Assembly (NCBI GenBank): GCA_046756405.1
Contig: JBHHWH010000020.1
Location: 1-33,437 of the forward strand
Direction: 5' to 3'
From: JBHHWH01 sp046756405
GTDB lineage: Bacteria; Actinomycetota; Acidimicrobiia; Spongiisociales; ZC4RG35
DNA: 33,437 bases
The first letter of the stretch is position 1. Every line of letters starts with the position of its first letter. This document shows positions 1-8,440 of the stretch, piece by piece. The notes under the pieces were generated by a model that did not search any database, was not told the DNA's origin, and was given only the letters and a program-made list of their open reading frames with translations. The position numbers and the translations under genes are program-made.

Positions 1-632
1 TCACTGCTACCGCCGTTGGCGAGGGCAAACACAAGAAGCAAACCGGAGGCCGGGGCCAGTTTGGCGTGGCCCACGTCCGCTTCTCCCCCCTTCCCCGCGG
101 CACCGGATACGAATTCATCGACTCGGTCAAGGGCGGGGCCATACCGAAGGGTCTCATCCCCGCGGTGGATAAGGGGATCCGGGAGGCTCTCTCCCGTGGG
201 GTCCTCGCCGGATATCCAGTGGTGGACATCTCCGCGGAGGTCTTCGATGGTAAGTACCACTCCGTTGACTCCGACGAACTCTCCTTCCACATGGCTGGGA
301 TCAACGCTCTCAAGGACGCCTCGGAGCAGATGCGTCCGGTCCTGTTAGAGCCGATCATGAAGGTGGTGGTCACCGTGCCCGAACAGTATTTGGGAGACGT
401 CATGGGCGATATCAACGCCAAACGGGGTCGGGTGTTAGGCATGGAGGGAGAGGGCCAGCTTCGGCGGGTCGCAGCCGAGGTCCCGATGGCCGAGCTCCAG
501 CAGTACGCCGCCGACCTCCGTTCATTGACCTCGGGACGGGGTACCTTCGAGGTTGAGTTCGACCACTACGAAGAGATGCCGCACAATGAGGCACAGCAGG
601 TCATAGCTGCCGCCAAGGCCGAGGAGGATTGA
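1..632 (+). CDS. Elongation factor G-like GTPase (EF-G2 type), 3' part only
   Basis: The C-terminal ~209 residues of an EF-G family translational GTPase. The frame is open through the left edge (first full codon at base 3), so the GTPase domain and start lie outside the window. What is visible is domain IV, opening with KHKKQTGGRGQFG, then domain V ending in EEMPHNEAQQVIAAAK. Canonical EF-G has RQSGGRGQYG at the first site; the KQTGGRGQFG variant is typical of the EF-G-like paralogues (EF-G2, FusA2) of actinobacteria, whose role in translocation is unclear. The tip loop SFHMAGINALKDA of domain IV is intact. The stop is 21 nt before citrate synthase on the same strand, so the two may be co-transcribed. 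Family membership is certain; the paralogue assignment is inferred from one motif. Confidence 0.9.
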   Translation, partial: TATAVGEGKHKKQTGGRGQFGVAHVRFSPLPRGTGYEFIDSVKGGAIPKGLIPAVDKGIREALSRGVLAGYPVVDISAEVFDGKYHSVDSDELSFHMAGINALKDASEQMRPVLLEPIMKVVVTVPEQYLGDVMGDINAKRGRVLGMEGEGQLRRVAAEVPMAELQQYAADLRSLTSGRGTFEVEFDHYEEMPHNEAQQVIAAAKAEED

Positions 633-653
633 CCCTCCAGAAAGGACTTCGAA

Positions 654-1940
654 ATGCCATCAGAAGCTGTCCTGAGATTCGGCGACAAGGAATTTTCCCT
701 TCCTGTCTACGAGGGAACCGAGGGCGAGAAGGCCGTAGACATAGGGAAGCTCCGTTCCTCAACCGGACTAGTGGCCCTCGACCGCGGGTTCGCTAACACC
801 GCCGAAGGTAAGTCCGCCATCACCTACATCAACGGTGAAGAGGGGATCCTGCGTTATCGGGGTTATCCCATCGAACAGCTCGCCGAGAACGCGACGTTCC
901 TCGAGGTCGCCTACCTGCTCCAGTACGGGGAGCTGCCTACCAAGAGCGAACTGGAGGCCTACGAGGAGTCGATCCGTAACCACACCCTGCTCCGGGAGGA
1001 CATGAAGTACCTATTCGAGGCGTTCCCCCACGAGGCCCATCCGATGCAGATCCTCGCCTCGGCGGTCTCCGCCATGGCCACCTACTACCCGGACGCTCTT
1101 GACCCCCTCGACGAGGAGGCCGTGGACATAAGCGCCCGGCGTCTCATTGCCAAGCTACCGACGATGATCGCCTGGTCCTACAAGTACCGGGTCCACCAGC
1201 CCTACGTCTACCCCGACAACACTCTGGACTACTCGTCCAACTTCCTGAAGATGATGTTCTCGGTGCCGGCGGCGGAGTACCGACCCGATCCGGCGGTCAG
1301 CAGGGCGCTGAATCTGTTGTTGATCCTCCACGCCGACCACGGACAGAACTGCTCCGCCTCGGCGGTGCGCCTCGTCGGCTCGGGGCACGCCAACATCTTC
1401 AGCTCCATTTCTGCTGGGATCCACGCCCTCTCCGGGCCGCTGCACGGTGGGGCCAACCAGGCCGTGTTGGAGATGCTCCAGGCCATGCACGACAGCGATG
1501 ACGACCTTGACCGCTTCATCGCCCGGGCCAAGGACAAGAACGACCCCTTCCGCCTGATGGGTTTCGGTCACCGGCTCTACAAGAACTTCGACCCCAGGGC
1601 CCGCATCATCAAGCAGACCGCCGAGGAGGTCCTGATGACGCTCGGTGTGGACGACCCGCTGTTGGATCTGGCCAGGCGCCTCGAGGAGGTGGCCCTTTCC
1701 GACGAATACTTCGTAGAGCGGCGGCTGTACCCCAACGTGGACTTCTACTCCGGAATCATCTACCGGGCGATGGGCTTTCCCACCGACATGTTCACGGTGA
1801 TATTCGCCTTGGGACGGCTCCCCGGCTGGATCGCCCAGTGGAGGGAACTGGCGACGGACCCAGATTCGAAGATCTTCAGGCCCCGTCAGCTCTACGTGGG
1901 ATCCCCAGAACGCGAGTACGTCCCCATCGACGAACGCTAG
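654..1940 (+). CDS. gltA: Citrate synthase
   Basis: Citrate synthase of 428 residues, condensing acetyl-CoA with oxaloacetate at the entry of the TCA cycle in the cytoplasm. The active-site residues are all visible: His229 in HADHG, His264 in GPLHGGANQ, His306 in MGFGHRLYK, and the catalytic Asp363 in NVDFYSG. Length and the N-terminal beta-rich segment (residues 1-40) fit the type II, NADH-sensitive-like bacterial form. The ATG at 654 is preceded by AGAAAGGA at suitable spacing. The gene lies 21 nt after the EF-G-like gene and ends 5 nt from the stop of a convergent gene, leaving no room for a private terminator. It feeds the same pathway as aceA and aceB, 27 kb away in this window. Confidence 0.97.
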   Translation: MPSEAVLRFGDKEFSLPVYEGTEGEKAVDIGKLRSSTGLVALDRGFANTAEGKSAITYINGEEGILRYRGYPIEQLAENATFLEVAYLLQYGELPTKSELEAYEESIRNHTLLREDMKYLFEAFPHEAHPMQILASAVSAMATYYPDALDPLDEEAVDISARRLIAKLPTMIAWSYKYRVHQPYVYPDNTLDYSSNFLKMMFSVPAAEYRPDPAVSRALNLLLILHADHGQNCSASAVRLVGSGHANIFSSISAGIHALSGPLHGGANQAVLEMLQAMHDSDDDLDRFIARAKDKNDPFRLMGFGHRLYKNFDPRARIIKQTAEEVLMTLGVDDPLLDLARRLEEVALSDEYFVERRLYPNVDFYSGIIYRAMGFPTDMFTVIFALGRLPGWIAQWRELATDPDSKIFRPRQLYVGSPEREYVPIDER

Positions 1941-1945
1941 AGCCC

Positions 1946-2437
1946 TCAGACAGTCGTCACGGCCTCTACGTAGGGGTCTCCGAGGAGTTCGCCGTTCACG
2001 GCATCTATAACCACGAGGGCTCTCTCGTCGGGGGGCTCGGTGGCCGAATACAACACCACCGACCAGACGGGTCGGGATCGCCAGCCGCGAAAACGTAGCG
2101 ATGCAGCGGCGTGGCCGACGGGGAAGGGAACCGCCGAGGCCGCCCTGGAGAGAGCTTGAACCTCGTCGATGCCCAGAGACCAGGCGGAGAGGAACAGCCA
2201 CCCGGCCAGGAGAAGCATGCCAGCCGCCACCGGCCAGCCTCCGTCCACCGTCGCCACGGTCATCGCCGCGGCAGCCACCATGACCCAGCCTGAGGTCCGG
2301 CGTCGAGCCGGATCGGGGAAGACGTACTCATCTGCCAGATTGGCATCCAGGTCCTCTTCGATGGCAACCGCCTCCGCCAGCTCACGGTCTATGTGAATGC
2401 CCTCCCGATCCACCTGAATCTCGTGGTGGTCGCTCAT
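1946..2437 (-). CDS. Small two-span membrane protein, unknown function
   Basis: A 163-residue protein I do not recognise. Residues 1-48 are acidic and hydrophilic. Two hydrophobic segments follow at about 51-66 and 69-90, too close to be separated by more than a tight turn, so this is probably a helical hairpin. A soluble beta-rich C-terminal part (about 95-163) follows, with the run ALVVIDAVNGELLG. The ATG overlaps the thrS stop codon (ATGA), so it is translationally coupled to thrS and expressed with it. Whether it has anything to do with threonyl-tRNA is unknown; the link may be only transcriptional. Its stop is 5 nt from the stop of the convergent citrate synthase gene. Confidence 0.75.
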   Translation of the reverse strand: MSDHHEIQVDREGIHIDRELAEAVAIEEDLDANLADEYVFPDPARRRTSGWVMVAAAAMTVATVDGGWPVAAGMLLLAGWLFLSAWSLGIDEVQALSRAASAVPFPVGHAAASLRFRGWRSRPVWSVVLYSATEPPDERALVVIDAVNGELLGDPYVEAVTTV

Positions 2438-4371
2438 GAGGGGCGCCGCGCCATCTCGGTCAGGCGGTTGACGGCGTCGATGACGGGCACGCCCCGGGTG
2501 TCCCGGTCCTCGCCGTAGAAGCGGAGTCCCAAGGTGGAGTTGGCGACGTCGTCGTCACCGACGACGATCAAGGCTGGAACCTTGCGGGTGATCGCCCCCC
2601 GGATCTTTTCTCCCACCGTCTCGTGGGATTCGTCCACCTCTGCTCGGAGTTCTGCGTCGCGCAGCTTTCCGGCGACCAGTTCCGCGTACTCGTGATGTCG
2701 GTCGGCCACGGGAATTACCTCCACCTGAACCGGAGCCAGCCACATGGGGAAGGCACCGGCGTAGTGCTCCACCAGAACGCCCACGAACCTCTCTATCGAT
2801 CCCGCCTTGGCACAGTGGATCATGTAGGGACGCTCGGCCACGTTCCCCGCGGCGGTGTAGGTGAGGTCGAACCGTTCCGGGAGGGTGAAGTCGAGCTGGA
2901 TCGTCGACATCTGCCAGCGACGGCCGATCGCATCCTTGATGTGGATGTCGATCTTGGGGCCGTAGAAAGCTCCTTCGCCTTCCGCCACGGTGAAGTTCAG
3001 TCCGGCGGCCTCGAGAGCTTCGGCCAGGTGCTTTTGGCTCAGTTCCCAGCGGCTCTGTTCACCTACCGATTTTTCTGGCTGGGTGCTCAGCTCGGCCTCG
3101 AACTCGGTGAAGCCGAAGTCCCTTAGCCACTGGAGAACAAAGTCGAGGTGGAGTTTCAGCTCGGAGGCGAGTTGGTCTTCGGTGCAGAAGACGTGGGAGT
3201 CGTCCTGGGTGAACCCCCGGGCCCGCAACAGTCCGTGTACCACCCCCGACTTCTCGTAGCGGTACACACCCCCCAGTTCGGAGAGACGCAGCGGCAGGTC
3301 CCGGTAGGAGCGACCTCGCCCTTTGTAGATGAGGACGTGGAACGGACAGTTCATCGGTTTGACCCGATACTCCTGGTCGTTGTCCAACTTCATCCCGGGA
3401 TACATGTTCTCGGCGTAGTAGTCGAGGTGCCCCGAAACCTTCCACAGCTCCGCCTTGGCCACATGGGGGCTGAACACGAAGTCGAAGCCGAAACGGTTGT
3501 GCAGCTCCCGGCTGTGGTCTTCGATCACCTTCCGCAGCATGCCCCCTCGGGGGTGCCACACCGCCAACCCCGAGCCCAGCTCCCTGGGGAAGCTGAACAG
3601 GTCCAGTTCGGGTCCCAGGCGCCGGTGGTCCCGCTTCTCCGCCTCTTCCAGACGGTGGAGATAGGCGTCGAGTTCCTTGCGGGAGGGCCAGGCGGTTCCG
3701 TAGATGCGTTGGAGCTGTTCCCGGTTCTCGTCCCCACGCCAGTAGGCGCCCGACGCCTTGAACAGCTTGAAGGCGGGGATCCGGCCGGTGGAGGGAAGAT
3801 GAGGACCCCGGCAGAGGTCGATGAAGCCGTCGTTGCGATAGGCGGAGACGGCGTCGCCACCTTCCACTTCGCTGGGGTCGACGTTTTCGATGATCTCGAC
3901 TTTGAACTTGTGGCCGGCGAATACCCGCAGGGCCTCTTCACGACTCATCTCCACCCTGACGAAGGGCTGGTCCTCGGAGATGATCTCCTGCATCCGGGTC
4001 TCGATCCGCTCCAGGTCCCCAGGGGTGAAAGGATGTTCGACCTCGAAGTCGTAGTAGAAGCCGTCTTCGATGGGAGGCCCTATGGCGAAGGTCGCTCCGG
4101 GGAAGAGGTCGAGGACCGCCTGGGCGAGCACATGGGCTGTGGAGTGGCGGAGGATGTGTAGGCCTTCGCGGCTGGAGAGCGTCACGATCTCGATATCTCC
4201 CCCAGCGGGTAGGGGCCGGTCTAGGTCATATAGGACCCCGTTGAGCCTGTAGGCGATGGCGGCGCGGGCGAGACCGGGACCAATCCCTTCGGCCACCTGA
4301 CGTCCGGTTACGCCCTCGGGATGGGTCACCACTGTCCCGTCGGGAAGATGAAGCTCTAGAGACACGCTCAA
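2434..4371 (-). CDS. thrS: Threonyl-tRNA synthetase
   Basis: Class II synthetase of 645 residues that charges tRNA-Thr. Domain order is complete: TGS (about 1-65), the HxxxH editing/second additional domain starting HSTAHVLAQAV, the catalytic core with motif 2 (RARGFTQDDSHVF), the zinc-ligand region around MNCPFH and the later MIHCAKAGS, and a C-terminal anticodon-binding domain (PVADRHHEYAE onward). The longest reading starts at a TTG (4371); a GTG two codons in (4365) is 5-6 nt downstream of GAGAG and gives a more usual N-terminus, so the start is uncertain by two residues. No T-box-like leader is visible in the 82-nt divergent gap upstream. The next gene overlaps its stop codon. Confidence 0.97.
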   Translation of the reverse strand: MSVSLELHLPDGTVVTHPEGVTGRQVAEGIGPGLARAAIAYRLNGVLYDLDRPLPAGGDIEIVTLSSREGLHILRHSTAHVLAQAVLDLFPGATFAIGPPIEDGFYYDFEVEHPFTPGDLERIETRMQEIISEDQPFVRVEMSREEALRVFAGHKFKVEIIENVDPSEVEGGDAVSAYRNDGFIDLCRGPHLPSTGRIPAFKLFKASGAYWRGDENREQLQRIYGTAWPSRKELDAYLHRLEEAEKRDHRRLGPELDLFSFPRELGSGLAVWHPRGGMLRKVIEDHSRELHNRFGFDFVFSPHVAKAELWKVSGHLDYYAENMYPGMKLDNDQEYRVKPMNCPFHVLIYKGRGRSYRDLPLRLSELGGVYRYEKSGVVHGLLRARGFTQDDSHVFCTEDQLASELKLHLDFVLQWLRDFGFTEFEAELSTQPEKSVGEQSRWELSQKHLAEALEAAGLNFTVAEGEGAFYGPKIDIHIKDAIGRRWQMSTIQLDFTLPERFDLTYTAAGNVAERPYMIHCAKAGSIERFVGVLVEHYAGAFPMWLAPVQVEVIPVADRHHEYAELVAGKLRDAELRAEVDESHETVGEKIRGAITRKVPALIVVGDDDVANSTLGLRFYGEDRDTRGVPVIDAVNRLTEMARRPS

Positions 4372-4403
4372 CTCTCGCTAGCCTGAGGCGGGAGAGTAAC
4401 CCG

Positions 4404-4432
4404 TTGACGGTTTCTATTCCCCGTCATTACGA
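4404..4432 (+). promoter_or_regulatory. Predicted promoter of the kinase-fold gene
   Basis: TTGACG at 4404-4409, 17 nt, then TTACGA at 4427-4432. The -35 is close to consensus and the -10 is weak. It lies in the divergent gap between thrS and the kinase-fold gene at 4454. Assigned by eye only. Confidence 0.4.
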
Positions 4433-4453
4433 CAGGAGAGGGGCCCTTACAAG

Positions 4454-5299
4454 ATGGATGCAGCCGAACTCGTAGAGAGCCTGTTCCCCAACGCCAAGAT
4501 CAGGGAGCTGGCCGCAGGTGCCAATCGTGTCTTCCGGGTTATCGAAGGCGAAGGTGATCCGGCCACCGTGGACACGGCCATCGTCAAGGTCTATCCGATG
4601 GCGTCGCGGGAACGTCGTGAACGTAGAGCCCTAGAGGCCCTGGCCGGCATCGAGGGTGTCCCCCAGATACGGAACCACGGCCTGGAGAACGAGACCGCCT
4701 GGATACGGATGAGCGACGGTGGAGCCTGGAACTTGGCCACCCTCCCCAAGAATACCCAGGTCATCGAAGCGGCTGGCACCACCCTGCGGAGGATCCACAC
4801 CTCCAAGGCAGAGATCACGAACCTCTCTGTCGGAATCGACAGCGACTACGTCCTCAGCCACTACCGCTCGACGATTCAACGGTTGGGGCGGTTTCGTCGC
4901 CGATTCGGCATGGACCAGGCCGTGCTCGACCGGGCCCTCGACATCGAGCCGCCCCTGGCCAGTGAGCCGGTCCCGATCCACACCCGGCCGGTGCCCTCCA
5001 AATTCATCGTCGACGACGATGGGAAAGTGACCCTGGTCGATTGGGAGTGGGCGACCTTGGGTCCGCCTGAGTGGGATCTCACGTTGGCGGTGTGGCAGCT
5101 TGCCAACATCCACGGCGAAGATGCCTCGGCTGCCTTCAGGGAGGGATATGGGGATGAGCTACCCGAGAGCCGGTACCGCTCCTGGGTCGCGTACCACTCG
5201 GCGATGATGATGCTCGATGCCGCCGAAGTCCGGGACGGTCGCCTCGGGGATCTCCAGTACCTGGTCGACGACCTCAGCGCTGCCGTCCTCGGAGCCTGA
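4454..5299 (+). CDS. Phosphotransferase-fold protein lacking catalytic residues (probable pseudokinase)
   Basis: A 281-residue protein with the aminoglycoside phosphotransferase / choline kinase fold. The likely ATP-binding lysine is Lys45 (IVKVY), and the metal-binding motif DWEWA (196-200) is followed by the usual GPPEWDL. The catalytic loop, normally HGDLHPGNILV, reads HTRPVPSKFIV at 176-186: the catalytic Asp is Arg178 and the metal-binding Asn is Lys183. Both changes should abolish phosphotransfer, while the frame and the rest of the fold look intact. It may bind a nucleotide or small molecule, or another protein, without catalysis. The start ATG has AGGAGAGGGG about 12 nt upstream. It is not in an operon with anything recognisable, so context gives no substrate. 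A misaligned loop is the main alternative reading. Confidence 0.75.
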   Translation: MDAAELVESLFPNAKIRELAAGANRVFRVIEGEGDPATVDTAIVKVYPMASRERRERRALEALAGIEGVPQIRNHGLENETAWIRMSDGGAWNLATLPKNTQVIEAAGTTLRRIHTSKAEITNLSVGIDSDYVLSHYRSTIQRLGRFRRRFGMDQAVLDRALDIEPPLASEPVPIHTRPVPSKFIVDDDGKVTLVDWEWATLGPPEWDLTLAVWQLANIHGEDASAAFREGYGDELPESRYRSWVAYHSAMMMLDAAEVRDGRLGDLQYLVDDLSAAVLGA

Positions 5300-5373
5300 A
5301 CCACCTCTCAAATCCACCGAAATCGAAACTTCGGGACTTAGCCTCTGCTTGCTTTGAGGCAAGGAGGACAGAC

Positions 5374-5583
5374 ATGATCGAAGCGCTCGTGGCCGTCACC
5401 GCCACCACCGGTCTGTTCGCTCTCGCCAAGGGGATCAGGGGCAACCAGACGTTTCGGGCTAGTGACCGCCTGCGGGCAGACCCTTGGAACGAGTTAGGCG
5501 ACGACCTGCCGTGTCCGTGGTGCTACGCGCCGACCCTCGAGACCGACACCCACTGCCGGGGGTGCGGCCGCAGCTTCGGCTGA
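5374..5583 (+). CDS. Small membrane-anchored zinc-ribbon protein
   Basis: A 69-residue protein with a hydrophobic N-terminus (about 2-20, one possible membrane segment) and a C-terminal zinc ribbon made of CPWC (about 50-53) and CRGC (about 62-65). The ATG is preceded by a strong AAGGAGGA at ideal spacing, good evidence that this small frame is translated. Just upstream, GCCTC and GAGGC (about 5341-5360) can form a hairpin whose 3' arm abuts the ribosome-binding site, and CCGAA/TTCGG (5318-5336) can form another; either could affect translation. Function unknown; zinc ribbons of this size often mediate protein or nucleic-acid contacts. Confidence 0.75.
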   Translation: MIEALVAVTATTGLFALAKGIRGNQTFRASDRLRADPWNELGDDLPCPWCYAPTLETDTHCRGCGRSFG

Positions 5584-5613
5584 GCATCCACATATCCAGC
5601 CCCCACCACGCCC

Positions 5614-5619
5614 TATCGT
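5614..5619 (+). promoter_or_regulatory. -10-like hexamer 7 nt before a GTG start (leaderless candidate)
   Basis: TATCGT lies 7 nt upstream of the GTG of the patatin-like gene, which has no clear ribosome-binding site. This spacing would put the transcript start at the start codon. No convincing -35 is seen. Confidence 0.4.
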
Positions 5620-5626
5620 TGAGGTT

Positions 5627-6598
5627 GTGAGCAGGGTAGGACTGGTCCTCGGTGGCGGTGGCGTGACCGGCGCCGCCTACGAGATAGCGGCCCTCATGGC
5701 CATCGAGAAAGCCACCGGGTGGAATCCCGACAAGGCTGAGGTTGTGGTGGGCACTTCTTCGGGCGCCTTCGTCACAGCCCTGGTTCGCCACGATGCCCTG
5801 AATCTCGACTCGTTGGTCCAACGCGGCGACGATCGCCAGGCCGTCGCCGATCGGATCAGGGCCCATGTGTACGCCAAGGGTCCTCGGGTAGGGCTGAGGC
5901 GCTGGATCCGGCACGGCCTGGCCCCCGGCCTTCTCCGCCCCGGCCTGACCCTCTTCCTGGGTTCCCCGGCTCCCTACCACGCCCTGGGCATAGCCGAATG
6001 GGTTAGCACCCACATCGGGCCCGAGGCGGCTACTAGATGGCCGGTCAAGCCCACAGCCATCGTCGCCCACGATCTCGAAGCGAAGGCTCGCACCGCCTTC
6101 GGCACTGCCGGGGCACCCGATGCGGGCATCTCCGACGCCGTAGCGGCCTCTTCGGCAGTTCCTCTCATCTTCCGCCCCTACGCCATCGAATCCCGCCTCT
6201 ACGTAGACGGAGGAGTCTCCTCGGGAACGCATGCCGATCTCGTCCTAGGGGCCCCACGTCCCCTGGATCTTCTGTTGGTGATCGCTCCTCTGGCTTCCGA
6301 GGTATCCCGAAAGAGAGCCCGACTCCACGAAAGGGTCCTGGATCGGGTGGGGACCCGGTCCCTCGACGCCGAGCTGAGGCTCGTCGAGGAGGCCTGGCCA
6401 AGCTGTGACATCGTGGTCCTGACTCCTTCGCCGTCGGTCCAGAACGCCTCCCGACCGAACCCCATGGACCCGAATCGAGCCGTCGCCACCTTCATGCGGA
6501 CCCTCATCACGATGAAGAGAACCCTTGCCCGGCGCGACATCTGGGGTCCCCTCGCCGAGCATCTCCGCGTCTCCTCGGAGAGGGCCGTCAGGGAGTGA
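5627..6598 (+). CDS. Patatin-like phospholipase / acyl hydrolase
   Basis: A 323-residue soluble patatin-family serine hydrolase. The oxyanion-hole glycine run LGGGGVTGAAYE is at 8-19, the nucleophile elbow GTSSG at 42-46 (nucleophile Ser44), and the dyad aspartate Asp194 is in the DGG motif followed by VSSGTHADL. All catalytic elements are intact, so an active lipid acyl hydrolase is expected; the substrate cannot be read from sequence. The start is a GTG with no Shine-Dalgarno but a TATCGT hexamer 7 nt upstream. The last 11 bp overlap the end of the convergent DUF368 gene. No signal peptide is visible, so it probably acts at the cytoplasmic side of the membrane. Confidence 0.92.
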   Translation: MSRVGLVLGGGGVTGAAYEIAALMAIEKATGWNPDKAEVVVGTSSGAFVTALVRHDALNLDSLVQRGDDRQAVADRIRAHVYAKGPRVGLRRWIRHGLAPGLLRPGLTLFLGSPAPYHALGIAEWVSTHIGPEAATRWPVKPTAIVAHDLEAKARTAFGTAGAPDAGISDAVAASSAVPLIFRPYAIESRLYVDGGVSSGTHADLVLGAPRPLDLLLVIAPLASEVSRKRARLHERVLDRVGTRSLDAELRLVEEAWPSCDIVVLTPSPSVQNASRPNPMDPNRAVATFMRTLITMKRTLARRDIWGPLAEHLRVSSERAVRE

Positions 6599-7475
6599 CC
6601 AGATCCTCCCGGTCAGAAGCCAAATGCACCACGACATAGACGGCGAGCGCCCCGACGACCCCGGCGCCCACCACCACCGTCCAGTCGGATCCGGGCGCCC
6701 CCAGCCCGGCACCGGCGACGCCGTCTGGCCAGGGCCAGAGGATCCGAAGCGACCCGCCCATGAGCCCCACCAGGGCTGCCACCACAATGTCGTGATGGTG
6801 GGTTAGGGCCCAATCGAGCAACTGTGAGAACAGAGCCAGGCCCACCGCCGCTCCCGCAGCGAAGACACCAAGTGCTAGCGCGTTTCGGCTGGTGACTGCC
6901 CCGAGCACCGGCGCGTACATCCCCACCAGGACCAGGATCAACGACCCCGAGATCCCGGGAAGGATCATGGCGCAAATCGCGAGGGCCCCGGCTCCGAAGA
7001 AGACCAACAGGGTGGGATTGGATACCGCAGCTCCACCTCCCGCTCCCAGCAGAAGGAAGGTGGCAAGAGCTACTCCGAGGGCGATAGAAACGTGGGCCGG
7101 TCTTGGCTTGCGTAGACGATGCCAGGCAATCGAAAGTGACATGACGACTAATCCGAAGAACAGCCCGGCTACCAGGGTCGGATTGGCTTGCAACTGATGC
7201 TCCAAGAATGAGGCCAGCAGCCCAACGGCAACCAGGATGCCACCCAGAAGTGGGAGAAGGAAACCCCACTCCACAGCGCCAAAGTGCCGCCTGAAACCCT
7301 CCCAGTCCCTGCGGAGAATCGCCCCCAACGCCGAACTCCCCTCACGGATCGAGTGCACCAAACGTTCGTATATCCCGAGAACGAGGGCGATTGTCCCACC
7401 GGATACCCCGGGGACCAGATCGGCGGTGCCCATCAGGAAGCCGCTGACCACGGTACGGACAAACTGGGCGAGCAT
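6588..7475 (-). CDS. DUF368 family polytopic membrane protein
   Basis: A 295-residue integral membrane protein with about eight hydrophobic segments. The family-defining motif near the N-terminus, ADLVPGVSGGTIALVLG, and its second copy, ICAMILPGISGSLILVLVG, suggest an internal inverted repeat, each with a P-G-S/I-S-G re-entrant-like motif. DUF368 is related to the DedA-like/PopT families, for which undecaprenyl-phosphate translocation has been shown in some members; whether this protein does that is inference. The ATG at 7475 is chosen because the family motif begins 15 residues later and the longer upstream reading is arginine-rich non-homologous sequence overlapping the neighbouring gene. 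No clear ribosome-binding site. It follows the dehydratase-like gene by 38 nt on the same strand. Confidence 0.88.
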   Translation of the reverse strand: MLAQFVRTVVSGFLMGTADLVPGVSGGTIALVLGIYERLVHSIREGSSALGAILRRDWEGFRRHFGAVEWGFLLPLLGGILVAVGLLASFLEHQLQANPTLVAGLFFGLVVMSLSIAWHRLRKPRPAHVSIALGVALATFLLLGAGGGAAVSNPTLLVFFGAGALAICAMILPGISGSLILVLVGMYAPVLGAVTSRNALALGVFAAGAAVGLALFSQLLDWALTHHHDIVVAALVGLMGGSLRILWPWPDGVAGAGLGAPGSDWTVVVGAGVVGALAVYVVVHLASDREDLVTP

Positions 7476-7513
7476 CCGAGGAGTATGGCCCTGGCCGGGC
7501 CTGGACCCAAGGA

Positions 7514-8440
7514 TCAGGCCACACTCCCCGGGTCGACGTTTCCTCCGGAGATCACCGCCACGACGTTCTCTCCCCAAGCAGGTGCGAAGGCATCCATCCT
7601 GAGGGCAGCTACGGTCACCGCGGCGGCAGGCTCGGCGACAATGCGAGCCTCCTCCCACAGCCAGCGCTGGGCCGCCGTGATGTCGGCGTCTTCCACTAGC
7701 ACCGAATCTGCGATCCACTCCCTGGCCTGCCAAGCGTGGTGGCCGATGCTGCGGGCTCCCAAAGAAGAGGCGGCGACTCCTGAGACCTCCACGTCCACGG
7801 GATGGCCTGCTGTCAGGGCGGCGTGGAAGGAGCGGCAGCCCCGAGACTCAACCCCCACTACCGAGACGTCGCCTCGAAACCAACTGGCGATCCCGGCGAT
7901 GAGTCCGCCCCCGCCCACTGCAACCACGACCGTGTCTACACCCGGTCGCTGCCCTGAGACCTCGAGGCCCAGGGTGCCCTGACCGGCGACCACTTCGGGG
8001 TCGTCGTAGGCGTGGGCCTCGAAGGCGCCGGTCCTCGATGCCCATTCTCGGGATGCTTCCAGAGCGTGGTCGTAGTAGCCGGCCACCACCCTCACCTCCG
8101 CTCCCTCCTCCCTGATCCGGGCGATCTTCGCCGCCGGCGAGGTTTCGGGTACGAACACGGTGACAGCCAGCTCCAGCCCCGATCCGGCCCGGGCCACCGC
8201 CAGGGCGAAGTTGCCTCCCGAGGCGGCCACCACCTCGGTCCCCGGCTCCAGAGTGGTGAGAAGCGAAAAGGCCCCACGCACCTTGAACGACCCCGTGGGC
8301 TGGAGGTTGTCCAGCTTGAGCGACAGTGACCACCCCGAGTTGAACACGTCTCCCAGATCCAGAATGGGGGTGGTGCGAACATGGCCCTTGATGCGCGAGG
8401 CGGCGGCTTCTATCCGGTCGCGACCCACTCCAACACTCAC
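7514..8440 (-). CDS. Threonine/serine dehydratase-like PLP enzyme
   Basis: A 308-residue fold-type II PLP enzyme. The PLP lysine is Lys53 in TGSFKVRGA, the glycine-rich phosphate cup is VAVGGGGLIAGIA, and the C-terminal SGGNVD completes the family pattern. Catabolic threonine and serine dehydratases usually have S-S-G-N-H-A-Q at the substrate carboxylate loop; here it is ASGGNFALAVA, so His is replaced by Phe and Gln by Leu. The substrate may therefore differ from threonine. No C-terminal ACT regulatory domain is present, which argues against the biosynthetic, isoleucine-inhibited IlvA. The GTG start overlaps the stop of the DUF1905 gene (GTGA), so the two are translationally coupled. Confidence 0.88.
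   Translation of the reverse strand: MSVGVGRDRIEAAASRIKGHVRTTPILDLGDVFNSGWSLSLKLDNLQPTGSFKVRGAFSLLTTLEPGTEVVAASGGNFALAVARAGSGLELAVTVFVPETSPAAKIARIREEGAEVRVVAGYYDHALEASREWASRTGAFEAHAYDDPEVVAGQGTLGLEVSGQRPGVDTVVVAVGGGGLIAGIASWFRGDVSVVGVESRGCRSFHAALTAGHPVDVEVSGVAASSLGARSIGHHAWQAREWIADSVLVEDADITAAQRWLWEEARIVAEPAAAVTVAALRMDAFAPAWGENVVAVISGGNVDPGSVA

Noticed and set aside
1155..2201. A 348-codon minus-strand frame opposite citrate synthase
   Set aside because: Arginine- and valine-rich composition typical of antisense to a high-GC gene; it conflicts with citrate synthase.
4372..4453. T-box or other riboswitch upstream of thrS
   Set aside because: Only 82 nt to the divergent gene, no T-box sequence, and no specifier-type stem could be seen.
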